This document shows, one piece after another, positions 62,164-64,000 of a stretch of 64,000 bases of DNA. Below the pieces are notes generated by a model. That model was not told the origin of the DNA and did no database searches. It saw nothing but the letters and a program-made list of their open reading frames with translations. The stretch is from NCBI RefSeq assembly GCF_947492455.1, contig NZ_CANLNB010000004.1:524489-588488 (forward strand). The letters run 5' to 3'. The stretch comes from an uncultured Aliiroseovarius sp. Its GTDB lineage: Bacteria > Pseudomonadota > Alphaproteobacteria > Rhodobacterales > Rhodobacteraceae. Within the stretch, counting starts at the first letter, position 1. Every line of letters begins with the position of its first letter. The position numbers and the translations under genes are program-made.

Positions 62164-63939
62164 TCAGAACTGCTCTGCCTCCAGCGCCATCACCGTGTCC
62201 GCACCGCTTTCGATCCGTGCAAGATGCATCGAGGTGGCGGGCAGGCGGCGTGCCATATAGTAGCGCGCGGTGGTCAGCTTGGTCTCATAGAACGTCGCGT
62301 CGCCTTCACCACGTGACAGTGCGTCAAGTGCGGCGCGCGCCTGCCGGGCCCACATGAAGCCAAGGCAGACATGACCGAACAGGTGCATGAAGTCATAGGA
62401 TCCAGCCAGCGCGTGGTTCGGGTTTTTCATGCCGTTTTGCATGAAGAACATGGCCGAGGACTGAAGGTGCTTCGAGGCGGTCTTCAGCGGCTCGATGAAA
62501 TCCTTCATCGCCTCGTCGTCGCCCTGTTCCTTGCAGTAGGACTTGATCATCTCGAAGAAGGCCATGATCGGCTTGCCACCATCGGCGGCCAGCTTGCGGC
62601 CCACAAGGTCCAGCGCCTGAACGCCGTTGGCACCTTCATAGATCTGGGTGATGCGGGCGTCGCGGGTGAACTGGCTCATCCCATGTTCTTCGATATAGCC
62701 GTGGCCACCATAGATCTGCTGGGCCAACACGGTCATGTCAAAGCCCTGATCGGTCAGGAAGCCTTTCAGAACCGGGGTCATCAAGCTGATCAGCCCGTCT
62801 GCGTCTTTGTCTTCCGAGCGATGCGCCTGATCGATCAGCTGCGCGCCCCACAGAAGGAACGCACGCGCGCCTTCGACGAAGCTTTTCTGATCCATGAGCG
62901 AGCGGCGGATATCCGGGTGCACGATCAGCGGATCGGCGGGGCCGTCCGGGTTATTCACGCCGGTCACGTCACGACCCTGAAGGCGGTCCTTGGCATAGAT
63001 GACGGCGTTCTGATACGCGGCCTCGGCCTGTGCCAAACCTTGCATTGCCACGCCCAGACGGGCCTCGTTCATCATGGTGAACATGGCGCGCATGCCTTTG
63101 TGCATATCGCCCAGCAGATACCCTGTTGCCTCGTCATAGTTCATGACGCAGGTCGAGTTGCCGTGGATGCCCATCTTCTTCTCGATGTTGCCAACGGACA
63201 CCCCGTTGCGCGATCCGACCGAGCCGTCTTCGTTCACGTTGAACTTGGGCACGATGAACAGCGATACGCCTTTGATGCCCTCTGGCCCGCCGGGGATTTT
63301 CGCCAGCACAAGGTGGATGACGTTGTCCGACATGTCGTGGTCACCGGCCGAGATAAAGATTTTCTGGCCAGAAACCTTGTACGACCCGTCGTCCTGCGGT
63401 TCCGCCTTGGTGCGCATCAGGCCCAGATCGGTGCCGCAATGCGGTTCCGTCAGGTTCATGGTGCCGGTCCATTCGCAGCTGACCATCTTGGGCAGATAGG
63501 TCGCTTTCTGCTCGTCCGTGCCATGCGCCAGAATGGCCGAGGCCGCGCCGTGGGTCAGGCCCTGATACATGGTGAAGGCTTGGTTGGCGGACGAAAACAG
63601 CTCGCCCACGGCCGTACCCAGAAGCACCGGCATGTTCTGGCCGCCGAATTCTTCCGGCATGTCCAGCCCGGTCCAACCGCCTTCTTTCATCTGCTCGAAC
63701 GCGTCCTTGAACCCGGTGGGGGTGTAGACGACGCCGTTCTCAAGACGGCAGCCTTCCTGATCGCCAACGGTGTTCAATGGGGCCAGTACTTCGCCCGCCA
63801 GTTTTCCGGCTTCTTCCAGAACCGCGCTGGTGAAGTCGCGTTCAAGGTCCCCGTATCCGGGAATGTCCGATTGCTCGGCCTTCAGCACATCGTGCAGAAG
63901 AAAGGCCATGTCTTGGGTGGGCGCAGTATAGCTGGGCAT
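62164..63939 (-). CDS. Acyl-CoA dehydrogenase, C-terminal-extended (FadE/DmdC-like)
   Basis: This 591-residue FAD enzyme makes the first oxidation of acyl-CoA. Motifs are the extended N-terminal [61 protein letters not shown] and the flavin/substrate region [43 protein letters not shown]. In that last block the Glu (IYEGANG) is the likely catalytic base. A further C-terminal domain (about 470-591) places it in the group of about 590 residues that includes long-chain FadE-type and the methylmercaptopropionyl-CoA dehydrogenase DmdC. Either role is possible; the fatty-acid operon context favours beta-oxidation. The start ATG 63939 is typical of this group. Confidence 0.88.
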   Translation of the reverse strand: MPSYTAPTQDMAFLLHDVLKAEQSDIPGYGDLERDFTSAVLEEAGKLAGEVLAPLNTVGDQEGCRLENGVVYTPTGFKDAFEQMKEGGWTGLDMPEEFGGQNMPVLLGTAVGELFSSANQAFTMYQGLTHGAASAILAHGTDEQKATYLPKMVSCEWTGTMNLTEPHCGTDLGLMRTKAEPQDDGSYKVSGQKIFISAGDHDMSDNVIHLVLAKIPGGPEGIKGVSLFIVPKFNVNEDGSVGSRNGVSVGNIEKKMGIHGNSTCVMNYDEATGYLLGDMHKGMRAMFTMMNEARLGVAMQGLAQAEAAYQNAVIYAKDRLQGRDVTGVNNPDGPADPLIVHPDIRRSLMDQKSFVEGARAFLLWGAQLIDQAHRSEDKDADGLISLMTPVLKGFLTDQGFDMTVLAQQIYGGHGYIEEHGMSQFTRDARITQIYEGANGVQALDLVGRKLAADGGKPIMAFFEMIKSYCKEQGDDEAMKDFIEPLKTASKHLQSSAMFFMQNGMKNPNHALAGSYDFMHLFGHVCLGFMWARQARAALDALSRGEGDATFYETKLTTARYYMARRLPATSMHLARIESGADTVMALEAEQF

Positions 63940-63958
63940 GTCAGGCGTCCTTTTCCGG

Positions 63959-64000
63959 TCAGCTGTTGTCGTCGAACGAGGCGATTTTCGCTTGGCCCCA
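63959..64000 (-). CDS. C-terminal end of an upstream gene (partial)
   Basis: The last bases of the window, read on the minus strand, give [13 protein letters not shown] followed by a TGA stop at 63961-63959, 19 bases before the acyl-CoA dehydrogenase start. This may be the end of the first gene of the beta-oxidation operon. In related genomes a MerR-type regulator often stands here, but the 13 residues visible cannot show that. Confidence 0.3.
   Translation of the reverse strand, partial: WGQAKIASFDDNS

Noticed and set aside
1-64000. CRISPR arrays, prophage blocks, toxin-antitoxin pairs or rRNA genes
   Set aside because: I looked for regular direct repeats, phage structural genes, short paired toxin-like frames and rRNA-like sequence and saw none.

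Overview
The window is high-GC, densely packed alphaproteobacterial chromosome, most likely from the Roseobacter group of Rhodobacterales. Support for this comes from a B12-dependent class II ribonucleotide reductase, an NDUFS4-type complex I accessory subunit, a periplasmic IorAB-like molybdoenzyme, a malic enzyme fused to a phosphotransacetylase domain, a propionyl-CoA synthetase, and GC-rich terminators of the AAAACGCCCCCG type. The lineage is inferred from gene content and was not tested by a database search.

Layout. 1-1262: 3' end of nrdJ. 1385-5702: LolD/FtsX/HlyD-type export operon, facing a hydantoinase/oxoprolinase gene (5705-7708). 8058-11063: an unusual AAA+ ATPase followed by a PfkB kinase. 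11089-15092: DEAD-box helicase and KefB/C-type antiporter. 15284-15373: tRNA-Ser(GCU), flanked by the scar of a mobile element with a decapitated serine recombinase (15741-17000). 17231-32492: a large inositol-catabolism region. It has iolD-iolC-iolB-iolJ-iolG on the minus strand. A dehydrogenase, iolE and a second dehydrogenase are divergent on the plus strand. A LacI repressor and a three-gene CUT2/FrcBCA-like ABC transporter follow. A phytanoyl-CoA-dioxygenase-like gene and another LacI-type regulator lie at the left edge. 32670-33429: gene graveyard (GntR/FCD fragment and IS6-family transposase remnant). 33622-36621: a 999-residue kinase / M23 / class III aminotransferase fusion. 36849-39545: IorAB-like molybdoenzyme. 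39603-41789: uvrB. 41790-42354: AT-rich non-coding stretch. 42355-50691: NDUFS4-like subunit, esterase, small membrane protein, glyA, nadK, prpE and maeB. 50906-54123: nucleoside-salvage operon cdd-deoB-add-upp. 54179-63939: an M48-like pseudoenzyme candidate, acyl-CoA synthetase, EamA transporter and a fatty-acid beta-oxidation operon (acyl-CoA dehydrogenase, GST, thiolase, FadJ-type protein).

How the genes work together. The inositol region encodes import, oxidation to inosose (iolG and paralogues), dehydration (iolE), ring opening (iolD), isomerisation (iolB), phosphorylation (iolC) and aldol cleavage (iolJ). iolA is not in the window. The same 18-bp palindrome, TTTGCAACCGGTTGCAAA, occurs in the iolD/dehydrogenase divergent promoter region and in front of the transporter operon, so these units probably form one LacI-controlled regulon. 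The beta-oxidation operon, acyl-CoA synthetase, propionyl-CoA synthetase and malic enzyme together suggest a lifestyle on organic acids and fatty acids. The salvage operon covers deamination, ribose-phosphate isomerisation and uracil phosphoribosylation.

I found no CRISPR array, prophage or intact transposon. No clearly new multi-gene system is demonstrated. The best candidates for novelty are the AAA+ ATPase with a degenerate first half, the kinase-M23-aminotransferase fusion, the wider-than-usual inositol gene set and several intergenic DNA or RNA elements.
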